In this document: one piece after another, positions 9,301-19,532 of the stretch
How positions within the stretch are numbered: the stretch's first letter is position 1
How the letters are laid out: each line of letters starts with the position of its first letter
Origin: Pseudonocardia broussonetiae
GTDB taxonomy: Bacteria; Actinomycetota; Actinomycetes; Mycobacteriales; Pseudonocardiaceae
Direction of reading: 5' to 3'
NCBI RefSeq assembly: GCF_013155125.1
Contig: NZ_CP053565.1
Span: forward strand, 1-58,089
Length of the DNA stretch: 58,089 bases
Translations under genes and position numbers: made by a program
Notes under the pieces: model-generated
Database searches by the model: none
Told to the model about the DNA's origin: nothing
Seen by the model: only the letters and a program-made list of their open reading frames with translations

Positions 9301-9762
9301 CGCGGCGGCCTGCTGGCGCAGCTGCTGCTCCCGCTCGGGGCTGACCGGGCCCTTCTCCGCCGCCTTCAACGCCTCGAACCGCTGCTCCTCGTCCTTGTAT
9401 TTCGGCGGCCGCCGGCCCAGGAAATCCGGGTCCTTCTCCGTCGACTCCGGGCGGCGCAGCTGACCGAACACCGCCCGCACATCATCGGGATCCGCGACCT
9501 CGCCGGAGGCGAACGGCAGGCCCATCGCCTCCATCCCGGTGCCGAACCAGTAACCCTGCGGGTCGCCCTGGTCGACTGCGGCCGCGAAGTACGCCGCCGC
9601 GCCCTTCTCCCGCCCGGTGGCCCGCTCGGCCGTGTGCCCGGCCGCCAGGTCCCGACCACGCTCCAGCCCGGCCTGGGGGGCGTCGTGTTGGCAGCCGCAG
9701 CCACGGATCAGGTACTCCACCGCACCCGCGGGGATCGCCGTGATCCGCAACATGATCACCAT
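6370..9762 (-). CDS. traA: MobF (TrwC/TraI-like) relaxase-helicase, N-terminal part cut by the transposon
   Basis: The 1,130-residue product nicks oriT and unwinds the strand for conjugation. Near the N-terminus Y17 (AVEYLIRGCGC) is the likely transesterification tyrosine, and H246, H257 and H259 (EPQLHTHGGMLNR) form the metal-binding histidine triad. A RecD/TraI-type helicase follows, with Walker A (VGPAGAGKSHT), Walker B (LLVVDEAGMSS) and TGDHAQLDAVEAGG, then the motif GYAAQGLTVDSGH. The natural C-terminus is missing: after PAQDGP the frame enters the transposon repeat and stops. The missing part is the gene at 50671-52458. ATG 9762 or 9753 (MVIM or MLRIT) is preferred over the open frame upstream, which is antisense-like and proline/arginine-rich. 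Both catalytic domains are intact, so partial activity is possible. Confidence 0.9.
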   Translation of the reverse strand: MVIMLRITAIPAGAVEYLIRGCGCQHDAPQAGLERGRDLAAGHTAERATGREKGAAAYFAAAVDQGDPQGYWFGTGMEAMGLPFASGEVADPDDVRAVFGQLRRPESTEKDPDFLGRRPPKYKDEEQRFEALKAAEKGPVSPEREQQLRQQAAATDTRKGVAYYDFTFSAPKSVSVYWAALLAAGATEQAAAVAAAHDRAVEIAIAYADKHIVSTRTGWHGARVTGNESVGRYEAGRGSVWTLWRHSTSRANEPQLHTHGGMLNRTTTAGGQVRALDGAAFRAYKEAIDIAYVRALEQLVTEASGARFALRPDGLAREIVGVDPQLCAEASTRRGQVQERVAELIAGYIERNGREPSGLARKAMADMATLETRAAKTAESGPAAVTAWGAARLERMLEVVDEVAAAGYDRAELAALVDQEPGHAVTVDGPRIGAYMAAGTGGQPQAAGDAQVVAGVDRAKVMAAAIGDVQTQYAVWTHGNLAAALDARLGDAHQLGVGVAERPAVLEALTRDALVMAGVVRVSAPDPVAVPEALQRADGGSVYRRANHERYATSAHLAMEDGLIGLARTPVAARVSAAELAMLEVELAAAGLSGDQVAAVAGILDSGRVGDVLVGPAGAGKSHTVSALAAAWNERTGGRVLGLATSQIATQNLAGLGLAAVNTSRFLMAFQPDPVTGQVRERLSAGDLLVVDEAGMSSTRELHAIATLAAAAGAKVVFTGDHAQLDAVEAGGMFAHLAETVGAHELTVVHRFTAPWEREASLQLRAGDHAAIDAYADHGRLRTGTLEEMQAAATRGWLADTLAGKQSLLIVGTNVHAAELSSDIRDRLIKLGRVSPETMAEAGPQQQEVSVGDRVQARENNYRLRVDPAIGPDGRAGPAWPVTNREVYTVVGRDEETGDLLVVDRFGATAHLPTDYVAQHVALAYAVTGYAAQGLTVDSGHPIVDRDATREALYPAATRGRESNVLYLVTERAPDAHDPERIQESARERLAAVLHRTAAQQAATRVLAEGRAQAGSLQTIGGLFDIAAAEQARERYHAMLAARLEPDVVERAEGEAGYGRLLRTLRETDLTGHHLDAVLDEALSGRGLGDADSVSDVLRWRVRWHAEHRDPERHVDPGDWTTLLPAQDGP
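6379..6383. repeat. Target-site duplication GTCCT, copy 1
   Basis: GTCCT directly follows the outer end of the inverted repeat at 6378; the identical pentamer directly precedes the other repeat at 52428. Removing the element and one copy restores the relaxase reading frame. Confidence 0.88.
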
Positions 9763-9782
9763 CTTACCGCACGCAACCAAGA

Positions 9783-10073
9783 TCACAAAAACTGTGCATA
9801 GGTGTGGAGAGTGCGTCGGGGGCTGGTCATGGTGTCGAGTAGGAGCGCGTAGCGGACGTCGTCGGTGAGTTCGAGGTTGTGGGAGCGGTGGCGGCGGTGC
9901 GCGAGCCCGAGCTGCTGGAGCCGGACTCCGGCGGGTCCGATGACGTGGTGTCGCTCGGTGTAGCGGCTGTCGGGCTGGGTGATCGCGTACAGCGCCCGGA
10001 CCAGGGCGACGGCCAGCCGGTGCAGTGGCCATCCGAGCTGATCTTGCGCAACTGGGTCTTTCGCCGGTCCGCC
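9783..10073 (-). pseudogene. C-terminal gene remnant upstream of the relaxase gene
   Basis: A 96-codon open segment has no ATG start but reads like a real protein: AKDPVAQDQLGWPLHRLAV, then LVRALYAITQPDSRYTERHH and SHNLELTDDVRYALLLDTM. It stops at 9783, 20 bp before the relaxase start, on the same strand. Upstream it is cut by a TGA at 10074-10076, and a second frame there (RRKTQLRKIS) suggests a frameshift. The family is not recognised. Confidence 0.4.
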
Positions 10074-10281
10074 TCACCAGCGCCTGGCCCATCCGTGTCC
10101 TACCTCGCTCGACGCCCGGCCTACGCCTGCTTCACGAGCTGATGATCTGCGCCCCGGCCCGACCATCGCTGGGTGCGGCCTCCTTCACGGTGGACGCCAC
10201 CGGGCGTCGGCCCAGGTCAGGGCGAGCAGTTCACGTTCTTCTCACCCGGCGATGGCACCGTCCCCGCCGCGGGCGGGCGGA

Positions 10282-11190
10282 TCAGGCGTGCGCGTCGCCC
10301 ACGGCGATCTCGCCACCGGCGGGGACGTCGGCGTACACCCCGGCGCAGGCCCACATGCCGGCGACCTCGGGCTTGTCGATGTGGATTCGGTTGTTCTTGG
10401 CGACGGTGCGTAGGGTGTTGCGGTCCTCGGGGAGACCCTCCTGGGCCAAGGTGGTCATCACGCAGCGCATGGTCTGGAAGGTGAACGCGACCCGGACCTC
10501 GCTGCCGAGGGTCATCTCCCGACCCGGCCAGTCGTTCTCGACGAACCCGGGTCCGCTTCCGGCGGGATGGGTGTCGCCGAGCACGACGTTGGGGCGGTAG
10601 CGGCGCGCGTCGAAGTCGCTGTCGGGGGCGAGCTCGCGCAGACGGTCCAGCGTCGACTGGGTGATGACGTGCAGCGCGGCGAGGTCGTAGAACCGGCCGG
10701 GCGGGGCAAACGCGGCGACGTCGAAGTGGCTGATGGCCTCGCCGGTGTCCTCCTGGCGCTTGGTGGTGGCCTCGATGATGTGCTCGGGGCCCAGTTCGGC
10801 GCGCTCAACACCTTCGATGTCGACCCACAGCTCCTCGAACGCCACGCCATCGGGCGGTGTGGTGATCAACTGGACCTCGCGGTCGAGGACCTCGCAGAGC
10901 GCCTGGTCGATAGCAGGGTCGTCGCTGCGGCGCGTCGAGCCGTCCGGGAACGTGAGGATGACCGGCGGAGCCTCCTGCCCGGGCACCGGCTCGGTGACGA
11001 ACGCCGCCGAGAACTCCAACAGCTTCGCCCACCGCTTGGGCACCTTCGCGCTGGCGACGATGCCGGTCTCGACGTCGAGCACCGCGTAGGCGCGGTCACC
11101 CAGCACGCCGCGCGCGTCGAGCACCGCGCGGGTCAAAGACTCCCCGAGCATCGACTTCACCGGGTAGCGGTAGAGCGCAGCGATAGTCAC
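10282..11190 (-). CDS. MOSC domain protein (YcbX-like)
   Basis: The 302-residue protein has the N-terminal MOSC beta-barrel region (LYRYPVKSMLGESL, then GVLGDRAYAVLD) followed by the catalytic MOSC domain (RYRPNVVLGDTHPAGSGPGF near residues 190-215). The family takes part in molybdenum-cofactor-dependent reduction of N-hydroxylated compounds or in sulfur carriage. The conserved cysteine near the C-terminus appears as FQTMRCVMTT. No molybdenum-cofactor genes are nearby, so it would depend on host pathways. It stands alone on the minus strand, with 200 bp to the carbonic anhydrase. Confidence 0.88.
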   Translation of the reverse strand: MTIAALYRYPVKSMLGESLTRAVLDARGVLGDRAYAVLDVETGIVASAKVPKRWAKLLEFSAAFVTEPVPGQEAPPVILTFPDGSTRRSDDPAIDQALCEVLDREVQLITTPPDGVAFEELWVDIEGVERAELGPEHIIEATTKRQEDTGEAISHFDVAAFAPPGRFYDLAALHVITQSTLDRLRELAPDSDFDARRYRPNVVLGDTHPAGSGPGFVENDWPGREMTLGSEVRVAFTFQTMRCVMTTLAQEGLPEDRNTLRTVAKNNRIHIDKPEVAGMWACAGVYADVPAGGEIAVGDAHA

Positions 11191-11393
11191 AGACCGGATA
11201 TACCACCGGACACGCTCAAGAGGAACCGGTCAAGCGGTCACGGCCGTCATGAGGTCGCGACTCTTGACCTGCAGGGCCACCCGTGATCGCAGGGCTCGCC
11301 CGGGGAGCGGGCGGGCCGCTCGTCTCGCACTGGCTGCGGCGGCACTCGAGGGCCGTCACGGTCCGCCCGCTCACCGGGATCGACCCGAGCCGG

Positions 11394-12038
11394 CTAGGAC
11401 CGTTGTGGTGTGTGCTTGGACTGGTCGTGGCTGGCGACGATCCGGACGCGGCCCTGGGCCAGGGCGTAGGTCATGCCGGCGATGGCGAGCCGGCCGGTGC
11501 TGACGCGGTCGGCGAGCAGCGGGGACTGCTCGAGGAGTCGGGCGGCGGTGGAGATGACGTGCTGCTCGCCAATGGCGTCACGGTCGGTGATGTTGTGGGC
11601 GTGCGCGGCGCGGATCTCGGGCACGATCCGCTCGGCGATGACCCGCAGGTGCCCGGTCGGGGTCCGGCCGTGGTCGTGCGCGTCGAGTGCGGCGCTGATC
11701 GCGCCGCACCGGTCGTGACCCAGGACCACGATCAGGGGGGTGTGCAGGGCGGCGACTGCGAACTCGACGCTGGCCAGCCCCTCGGCGCCGAGCAGGTGAC
11801 CCGCGGTGCGCACCACGAACAGATCCCCCAGGCCGCAGTCGAACACGATCTCGGCGGCCACGCGGGAGTCCGAGCAGCCCACGACGACCGCGAACGGGTT
11901 CTGCCCGTCCGCGGTTCGCGCACGATGCATCGCGTCCTGGTTGGGATGGCGAGGCGCGCTCAGGGCGAATCGCCGGTTCCCCGCGAGCAACGCCTCCAGC
12001 GCCGCGACCGGGCTCCCCGGCGGATCGTCGTTGACCAT
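11394..12038 (-). CDS. Beta-class carbonic anhydrase
   Basis: The 214-residue enzyme interconverts carbon dioxide and bicarbonate. The zinc ligands are visible: C55 in VVGCSDSRV with the Asp-Arg pair D57/R59, and H108 and C111 in VLGHDRCGAI. The length matches cytosolic beta-class enzymes; no signal peptide is seen. Divergently, 163 bp away, lies an HTH regulator (12202-12564), and the gap holds a direct repeat GTACGCG. Control of this gene by that regulator is plausible but inferred. Confidence 0.93.
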   Translation of the reverse strand: MVNDDPPGSPVAALEALLAGNRRFALSAPRHPNQDAMHRARTADGQNPFAVVVGCSDSRVAAEIVFDCGLGDLFVVRTAGHLLGAEGLASVEFAVAALHTPLIVVLGHDRCGAISAALDAHDHGRTPTGHLRVIAERIVPEIRAAHAHNITDRDAIGEQHVISTAARLLEQSPLLADRVSTGRLAIAGMTYALAQGRVRIVASHDQSKHTPQRS

Positions 12039-12085
12039 GTGTCCTCCTCGAAGAGGTCCGAGGGTGCGATGAGCCCCATCCCAAT

Positions 12086-12104
12086 GTACGCGTTCGAGTA
12101 CGCG
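12086..12104. promoter_or_regulatory. Direct repeat GTACGCG between divergent carbonic anhydrase and HTH genes
   Basis: GTACGCG occurs at 12086-12092 and 12098-12104, 12 bp apart start to start, so both lie on nearly the same face of the helix. Its place between divergent genes, one of them a regulator, makes it a candidate operator. Confidence 0.3.
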
Positions 12105-12201
12105 AAAGAGGATGCTTGTATGGTGCGGATCGGTGGTCGGCGGCGGATGCGCGGGCGGATGGTCGTCGCCGTGCGATCGGGTCTACTGGAGGAGGACGTG
12201 C

Positions 12202-12564
12202 GTGAGTGGGACCGAGAAGCTCGCCCAGCACAACGATGATCAGCACGACCCGGATCGCGCCAACCAGGACCGCAGCAGCGAGCTGGTGCCGCGGTGGACG
12301 TTCTTGACCAACCACGCGCACGTGCTGTTGGCGATCGCGGCGGACCCGCTGGTGCGGATGCGTGATGTCGCCGCCCGGGTAGGGGTCACCGAGCGGGCGG
12401 TGCAGATGATCGTCGCCGATCTGGTGACCGACGGATACCTCACCCGGAGCCGGGTCGGGCGCCGCAACCAGTACGCGGTGAACCGGGCCGGGACGTTCCG
12501 ACACCCGGCCGAGTCCGATCACCGGATCGGTGAACTGCTGGAACTGTTCGAACACAGCCGATAG
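12202..12564 (+). CDS. Winged-helix transcriptional regulator (MarR/ArsR-like HTH)
   Basis: A 120-residue protein with a central winged helix: LTNHAHVLLAIAADPLVRMR, the recognition part VAARVGVTERAVQMIVADLV, and the wing GYLTRSRVGRRNQYAVN. The start at GTG 12202 is chosen because a strong ribosome site (GGAGGA, 12189-12194) sits eight bases upstream; an in-frame ATG at 12112 would add an unlikely Trp/Cys-rich leader. It is divergent from the carbonic anhydrase gene and probably regulates itself and that neighbour. Confidence 0.8.
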   Translation: MSGTEKLAQHNDDQHDPDRANQDRSSELVPRWTFLTNHAHVLLAIAADPLVRMRDVAARVGVTERAVQMIVADLVTDGYLTRSRVGRRNQYAVNRAGTFRHPAESDHRIGELLELFEHSR

Positions 12565-12847
12565 GGCAAGCACGCGTCCACCTGCGCGACCGTTGCCAAC
12601 GGCGATGTTGCGGTCCCGGCCGCGCCTGGTCTTGCCGCGCGGGAGAGCGGGCAGCGGGCGAGCCCCGCCGCGGAGGGGGTGGCAGCGGGACCCGCCCGGG
12701 GAGTCCTGCTGTCAGATCGAGACGACCCTCGACCCGTAGCAGGCAGGTGCGTCACTGACGGATCCCGCTAGCGAACGACGTGGTCGCGAGACGGGGTGGG
12801 CAGTACCGACGGCACCACTATGGCGAACTCAGTTTCGTAAGTCAAGC

Positions 12848-12877
12848 TAGACATATGAAGTGTGGTTCGCGTAATGT
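12848..12877 (+). promoter_or_regulatory. Promoter upstream of the Mn riboswitch
   Basis: TAGACA (12848-12853) and TAATGT (12872-12877) are spaced by 18 bp, a good sigma-70-type promoter in a short stretch of unusually low GC. Transcription would start close to 12883, at the base of riboswitch helix P1. Confidence 0.55.
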
Positions 12878-12881
12878 GGTT

Positions 12882-12992
12882 GGTGAGGGGAGTACCTCAG
12901 ATCGGTTCCCGTCGTCAGTACGGCACCTCGGTAGGTGCCCGGCGGAACCCGCCCCGCGCGTCACGTAGCCCAGGGTGGAGGGAGACCTCACC
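12882..12992 (+). promoter_or_regulatory. yybP-ykoY manganese riboswitch
   Basis: The P1 helix is closed by GGTGAGG (12882-12888) and CCTCACC (12986-12992). The family signatures are present at both sides: AGGGGAGTA after the 5' strand and GGGAGACCT before the 3' strand. The second metal-site loop appears as CGTCAGTACGG (12913-12923), matching the CGUCA-x-UACG loop of the family. A small hairpin (13010-13024) and a ribosome site follow before the gene at 13055. In this family manganese binding generally turns expression on. Downstream genes are usually exporters (MntP, TerC or P-type ATPase); here they are a hypothetical gene and an eRF1-like gene. Confidence 0.85.
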
Positions 12993-13054
12993 GCGATTCC
13001 CCCGTCGCGCCCGCTACCGGCGGGACCGACGTTCCCGTGGAGAGGACCTGACAG

Positions 13055-13627
13055 ATGACCACACCCACCATTGCCCCATACGCGCCACCGACAGCCGAGC
13101 ACCCGACGCAACCCATTGCTCGTCCCGACGGTCGGGCGCACGGCCCGCAGACCGCTCCGCAGGAGCTGCTGGTCGCCTTGTGTGACCCGGCCGATCTGAC
13201 CCGGTCGCTGGTGGCGGCCGCGACGCGCGCCCGCGCCGAACAGCGGCCGCTGACGGTGGTGATCGTCGAGCCCGCGCGGGCGTGGACCATCGACGCCGCG
13301 GTGATCGCCGTGCAGGACCGCCGGCGGGCCCGCGAGCTCGCCTCCTGGACCACCGCCGCCCGCACGCTGTGCGCGCGGGTCGGCGTCGACATCGGTGAGG
13401 TGCTGGTGCTGCGCCCCGGGTGGGCATGGACCCGCGAGGGCCGACGTCGGGCCATCTCCACCCGGCTGGACGCGCTCGCTCGCCGCCGCGGCGCGGAGCT
13501 ACACCCCCTCCCCTACACTGCCCGCGACACCGCGCGTCGTGCCACAGCTCCCCGCGGCACGGCGCGCGCGTCGAATCGATCAGCCGAACACTCCCTGGTC
13601 GGCGGCGCCGAAGCCGGTGCCCGATGA
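13055..13627 (+). CDS. Hypothetical protein, first gene of the Mn-riboswitch operon
   Basis: The 190-residue product has a disordered proline/threonine-rich N-terminus (residues 1-35). An alpha/beta core follows (ELLVALCDPADLTRSLVAAA, RPLTVVIVEPARAWTIDAAV and CARVGVDIGEVLVLRPGW), then a basic disordered tail. The core recalls universal-stress-type or other Rossmann-like folds, but no motif settles the matter. It is directly behind a manganese riboswitch and overlaps the next gene by 4 bp (ATGA), so the two are translationally coupled. Confidence 0.7.
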   Translation: MTTPTIAPYAPPTAEHPTQPIARPDGRAHGPQTAPQELLVALCDPADLTRSLVAAATRARAEQRPLTVVIVEPARAWTIDAAVIAVQDRRRARELASWTTAARTLCARVGVDIGEVLVLRPGWAWTREGRRRAISTRLDALARRRGAELHPLPYTARDTARRATAPRGTARASNRSAEHSLVGGAEAGAR

Positions 13628-14757
13628 GCCGGGTGTCGTCGACCGCCCGGTCGACCCGACCGGACCGGGCCGACGCGGCGGCTGCCTCTGCCACCCCGGT
13701 CCCGCTCACCGCCGCGGCCGTGCTCGGGCTGCAGGGCTACCGCGCCGATCCCAGCGTGTCGCTGCTGCTCACCACCCGCCCCGGTCCCGAGCTCGACCCC
13801 GCCGACCGGATGCGGTTGCGCGCTCTCGCCCGCCAGGCCCGTGAGCGGCTGAGTGCCCATCCCGAGCACGGCGCCGGGGACCGGATCACCGACCTGCTCG
13901 GCGCACTGGACGCTGTGGTCGAGTCGGTGACCGGCCCGGTGGACCGGGCGGTCGCGGTGTTCGCCTCGCCCGCCCGGGTGGCCCGGTTCGACCTGCCGGT
14001 GCAGGTGCTGGACCGGTGCGTGATCGACCCGACCTTCGCCACCCGCGACCTGGTCCGGGCGCTGCACCGCACCCCCCGCCACGTGGTGCTGCTGCTGGCC
14101 GCGGACCGGGCCCGACTCCTCGACGCCCCCTACGGGGCCCTGGCCCCGGTCACCCACGGCTTCCCCCGCACCGACCCCGGTCACCAGCGCGGCACCCCGG
14201 CCCGTGAGTCGTTCCTGCGCGAGGTCGACAAATCGTTGGGCGCCTACCTACGGCTGCATCCCGCACCACTGGTCATCGCGGCCGCCCAGCCCACCCTGTC
14301 GGCGTTCCAGAAGATCTCCCGCAACACCCGACGGCTGGCCGGCACCCTGACCGGGCACCATCTCGACACCCCCACCGAGGAACTCCAGACCCGCCTCCGT
14401 CCGGTCATCGAGGAGTACCTGCTCTCCCGCCAGGCCGAAGCGCTCACCGTTCTCGTCCAGCGCGACGACCAGGGGCGTGCGGTGCACGGCATCACCCCCG
14501 CCTGGCTGGCCGCACGCTGGGAACGCCCCGAGATGCTCGCCGTCGAACAGGGCTACTTCCAACCCGCCCGCCTGTCCGACGGCGGCAACACCCTGCTGCC
14601 CGTCGACGACATCGGCCAGGTCGGCGACCCCGAAGTCCTCGACGACGCCGTCGACGAACTCATCGAACTGGTACTCGCCCGCGGCGGCTGGGTCGCCCTG
14701 CTCACCGACGACACCCTGCCCGCCGGCACCCGGGTCGCGCTCACCCTGCACCCGTGA
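13624..14757 (+). CDS. Bacterial eRF1-like protein (baeRF family)
   Basis: The 377-residue product begins at the ATG that overlaps the previous stop. The N-terminal part (SVSLLLTTRPGPELDPADRM, then DAVVESVTGPVDRAVAVFAS) and the middle (TRDLVRALHRTPRHVVLLLA, then PLVIAAAQPTLSAFQKI) resemble the bacterial and archaeal eRF1-like families described from comparative genomics, thought to act on stalled ribosomes. The C-terminal stretch (DAVDELIELVLARGGWVALL) resembles an L7Ae-type fold. No GGQ motif is seen, which fits several baeRF subfamilies. Manganese-riboswitch control would link this presumed ribosome-rescue factor to metal or oxidative stress; that link is inference. Confidence 0.65.
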   Translation: MSRVSSTARSTRPDRADAAAASATPVPLTAAAVLGLQGYRADPSVSLLLTTRPGPELDPADRMRLRALARQARERLSAHPEHGAGDRITDLLGALDAVVESVTGPVDRAVAVFASPARVARFDLPVQVLDRCVIDPTFATRDLVRALHRTPRHVVLLLAADRARLLDAPYGALAPVTHGFPRTDPGHQRGTPARESFLREVDKSLGAYLRLHPAPLVIAAAQPTLSAFQKISRNTRRLAGTLTGHHLDTPTEELQTRLRPVIEEYLLSRQAEALTVLVQRDDQGRAVHGITPAWLAARWERPEMLAVEQGYFQPARLSDGGNTLLPVDDIGQVGDPEVLDDAVDELIELVLARGGWVALLTDDTLPAGTRVALTLHP

Positions 14758-14851
14758 CCCGGTACCGATCAGCAGAACAGAGACACGCCGCGGCGGACCC
14801 CGGTCCCGCCGATGCCATTGTCACGCCCTTCGTTCAAGGAGCCACCTCGAC

Positions 14852-15505
14852 ATGATCGAGCAATTGCGAGCCACCGGCCTACCCAGGCCCTCACCCCGAC
14901 AGCTGATCGCGGCACTACGCCCCGCGCCGGGCGAACGAATCCTGGAGCTCCGCCCCGGCGCCGGGCATCACGCCCACCGCGTCGCACGCCATCTCGGGCC
15001 AACCGGCCGACTAGACCTGGTCGACATCCCCGAGCACATGCTCGACGAGGCGATCCACTACCTCGAGGCCCGACCGACACCTGACCGGGCGTGGGTCGTG
15101 CCCACCGTGGCCGACCCACGCACCCTGCCCTTCGCCGATCACACCTTCACCAGCGCATACGTGATCGCCGCGCTCTCTACCTTTCCCGACCCCGGGCGGG
15201 TCCTCGACGAACTGCATCGCGTTCTGCAGCCCACCGGGCGGCTGGTCATCGCCGACCACCGGCGCACCCACTGGCTACCCCCCGACACCGCCCGCCGCCT
15301 CGCCCGCCGCCACGGATTCAGCCTCATCACATCCCAAGGAACAGGACGCTACGTCCACCTCCTGAGCCCGCTCCGCGCCTTCTCAGAGCGCACACCCGCC
15401 TTGGAGGGCGCCGACACCACGCGGTCGTCGGTGCTCTCGTTCACGGAGACCGGGGCAGAACTCGAGTACGTCAGGCCCCTGCTCGATGGGCGCACACCCG
15501 GTTAG
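14852..15505 (+). CDS. SAM-dependent methyltransferase (class I)
   Basis: The 217-residue protein has the class I fold: motif I ILELRPGAGHHAHRVA, with a slightly unusual RPGAG in place of the common G-x-G-x-G, followed by DLVDIPEHMLDEA, then TLPFADHTFTSAYVIAALST and the late motif VLQPTGRLVIADHR. This pattern is typical of UbiE/Methyltransf_11 enzymes; the substrate is unknown. The ATG at 14852 follows AAGGAG. It starts 95 bp after the eRF1-like gene and may be co-transcribed with it. Confidence 0.85.
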   Translation: MIEQLRATGLPRPSPRQLIAALRPAPGERILELRPGAGHHAHRVARHLGPTGRLDLVDIPEHMLDEAIHYLEARPTPDRAWVVPTVADPRTLPFADHTFTSAYVIAALSTFPDPGRVLDELHRVLQPTGRLVIADHRRTHWLPPDTARRLARRHGFSLITSQGTGRYVHLLSPLRAFSERTPALEGADTTRSSVLSFTETGAELEYVRPLLDGRTPG

Positions 15506-15896
15506 CTTCTCCATGGGGCGCAACATCCAGCACGCCATCGACATCGAGCGCGTCACCAACCGGGGTCGTCGACCTGGGCGGCGTCGAGAAGCGCGTCGAG
15601 CCTGCCGAGCATCACCCACCCAGCCGACGCCGCGCGGCCACCCCGGCCGCACACAACACCGTTGGACCAACCGCGGCGTAGGCCACATCGAGCCGGCGCC
15701 GCGCCGACGCCGCCCGAACGCTCCCGCCTTGGTCAGCCGCTCAACAGCCGCGCGCTGCGTACGGAGAACGCCAGCACCAGCGCGGCGCGCTGGTCGTCGG
15801 AAAGCGTGGCTGATCAGGGCTGTGCGCACTCGCCCGCTGGGTCAAGGGGGCACTCTCCGCGCAACGGCTGTCGGCCGGTCCGGCAGAGTTGCATCC
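15506..15896. other. Intergenic region with decayed minus-strand coding remnants
   Basis: No intact gene is seen. On the minus strand short protein-like stretches occur in shifting frames (SDDQRAALVLAFSVRSARLL; DVAYAAVGPTVLCAAGVAAR; MLGRLDALLDAAQVDDPGW), each ended by a stop or a frame change. This looks like an old, frameshifted gene. The identity is unknown. Confidence 0.3.
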
Positions 15897-16379
15897 GTGC
15901 GGTGGATGCTGGAGCGGCTGCGGCTGCTGATCGTGGTGGCCGTGGTGGGGTTGACGCTCACCACGGTCGTCACCCTCGGGTGGGGTGTGGCGCGGGCGGT
16001 CGCACTCGTCGGGGTGCTGGTGAGTGGTGGCTGGCTCGAGGACGCGACGTTGGTCGGGCTGCTGGAGGTGATCGACCTGTTCCTGGTCGCCACGGTGCAG
16101 CTGATCGTGGTGCTCGGGTTGTACGAGCTCTTCGTGGGCGATCTCGACCTGCCCGACTGGCTCACGGTGTGCAACCTCGGTGAGCTCAAGCAACCGATCG
16201 TCGACGTGCTCGTCGTCCTCATGGTGATCAAGTTCATCGAGCGGGCGCTGACCGTCCCGCCGCTTGACGCCCTGTACTACGGCCTGGCCTACGCGGTGGT
16301 CATCGGCGCGTTGGTCGCCTTCACCGCGGTGTCCAAGCGGGTTCGTGCTCCCGGGGCCGGCCCGTCCGAACGTCGGTGA
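15897..16379 (+). CDS. YqhA/UPF0114 family membrane protein
   Basis: A protein of about 160 residues with four hydrophobic segments: LLIVVAVVGLTLTTVVTLGW, a second near ALVGVLVSGGW, a third in DLFLVATVQLIVVLGLYELF and a fourth YGLAYAVVIGALVAFTAV. The third segment plus DLPDWLTVCNLGELKQPI and VLVVLMVIKFIERAL is the UPF0114 signature. The function is unknown. GTG 15897 and ATG 15906 are both possible starts; the frame open upstream overlaps decayed minus-strand sequence. Confidence 0.8.
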   Translation: MRWMLERLRLLIVVAVVGLTLTTVVTLGWGVARAVALVGVLVSGGWLEDATLVGLLEVIDLFLVATVQLIVVLGLYELFVGDLDLPDWLTVCNLGELKQPIVDVLVVLMVIKFIERALTVPPLDALYYGLAYAVVIGALVAFTAVSKRVRAPGAGPSERR

Positions 16380-16415
16380 GGGGCGTGCGGTGGGCCGGCC
16401 GGGATAGCGGTGCGG

Positions 16416-16661
16416 TCAGGCTCGGTCGCTGCGGGTCCGGCGCCGCCACCATCGGGCGGTCCGGGATCCGCGTGCCGGCACCAGGGCGGTGTCGTCCTCG
16501 GCCGGGTCGTCGGCGTTGGGGCCGCGGCTGCGCTGGACGGGCACGGTCAGCGGGGTCGAGTCGATCTGGCGCTCGCGGGGGTGGTCCTCACGCAGGTGCC
16601 ACCGCATCTCTGAGACGCTGGTGAACTTCAGCTCACAGCGCGGGCACTGGCTGATGGGCAT
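16416..16661 (-). CDS. Small C2H2 zinc-finger protein
   Basis: An 81-residue protein whose N-terminus is a single C2H2 finger: C-x2-C in SQCPRCELKF, then H-x4-H in MRWHLREDHP. The rest is basic and disordered. Small proteins of this form are common in actinomycetes, with unknown roles. It starts 6 bp after the P-type ATPase stop on the same strand, so it is probably the last gene of that operon. Confidence 0.75.
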   Translation of the reverse strand: MPISQCPRCELKFTSVSEMRWHLREDHPRERQIDSTPLTVPVQRSRGPNADDPAEDDTALVPARGSRTARWWRRRTRSDRA

Positions 16662-16667
16662 GGCGGC

Positions 16668-19520
<2,853 letters not shown>

Positions 19521-19532
19521 GTCCTGACCTCC

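Noticed and set aside
7429..9801. A plus-strand open frame of 790 codons opposite the relaxase gene
   Set aside because: It is antisense to a gene with clear relaxase and helicase motifs, has low-complexity Arg/Gly/His-rich composition and shows no domain; long antisense frames are expected at this GC content.
12780..12968. A 62-codon plus-strand frame across the promoter and riboswitch
   Set aside because: It runs through conserved RNA structure and has no protein-like features.
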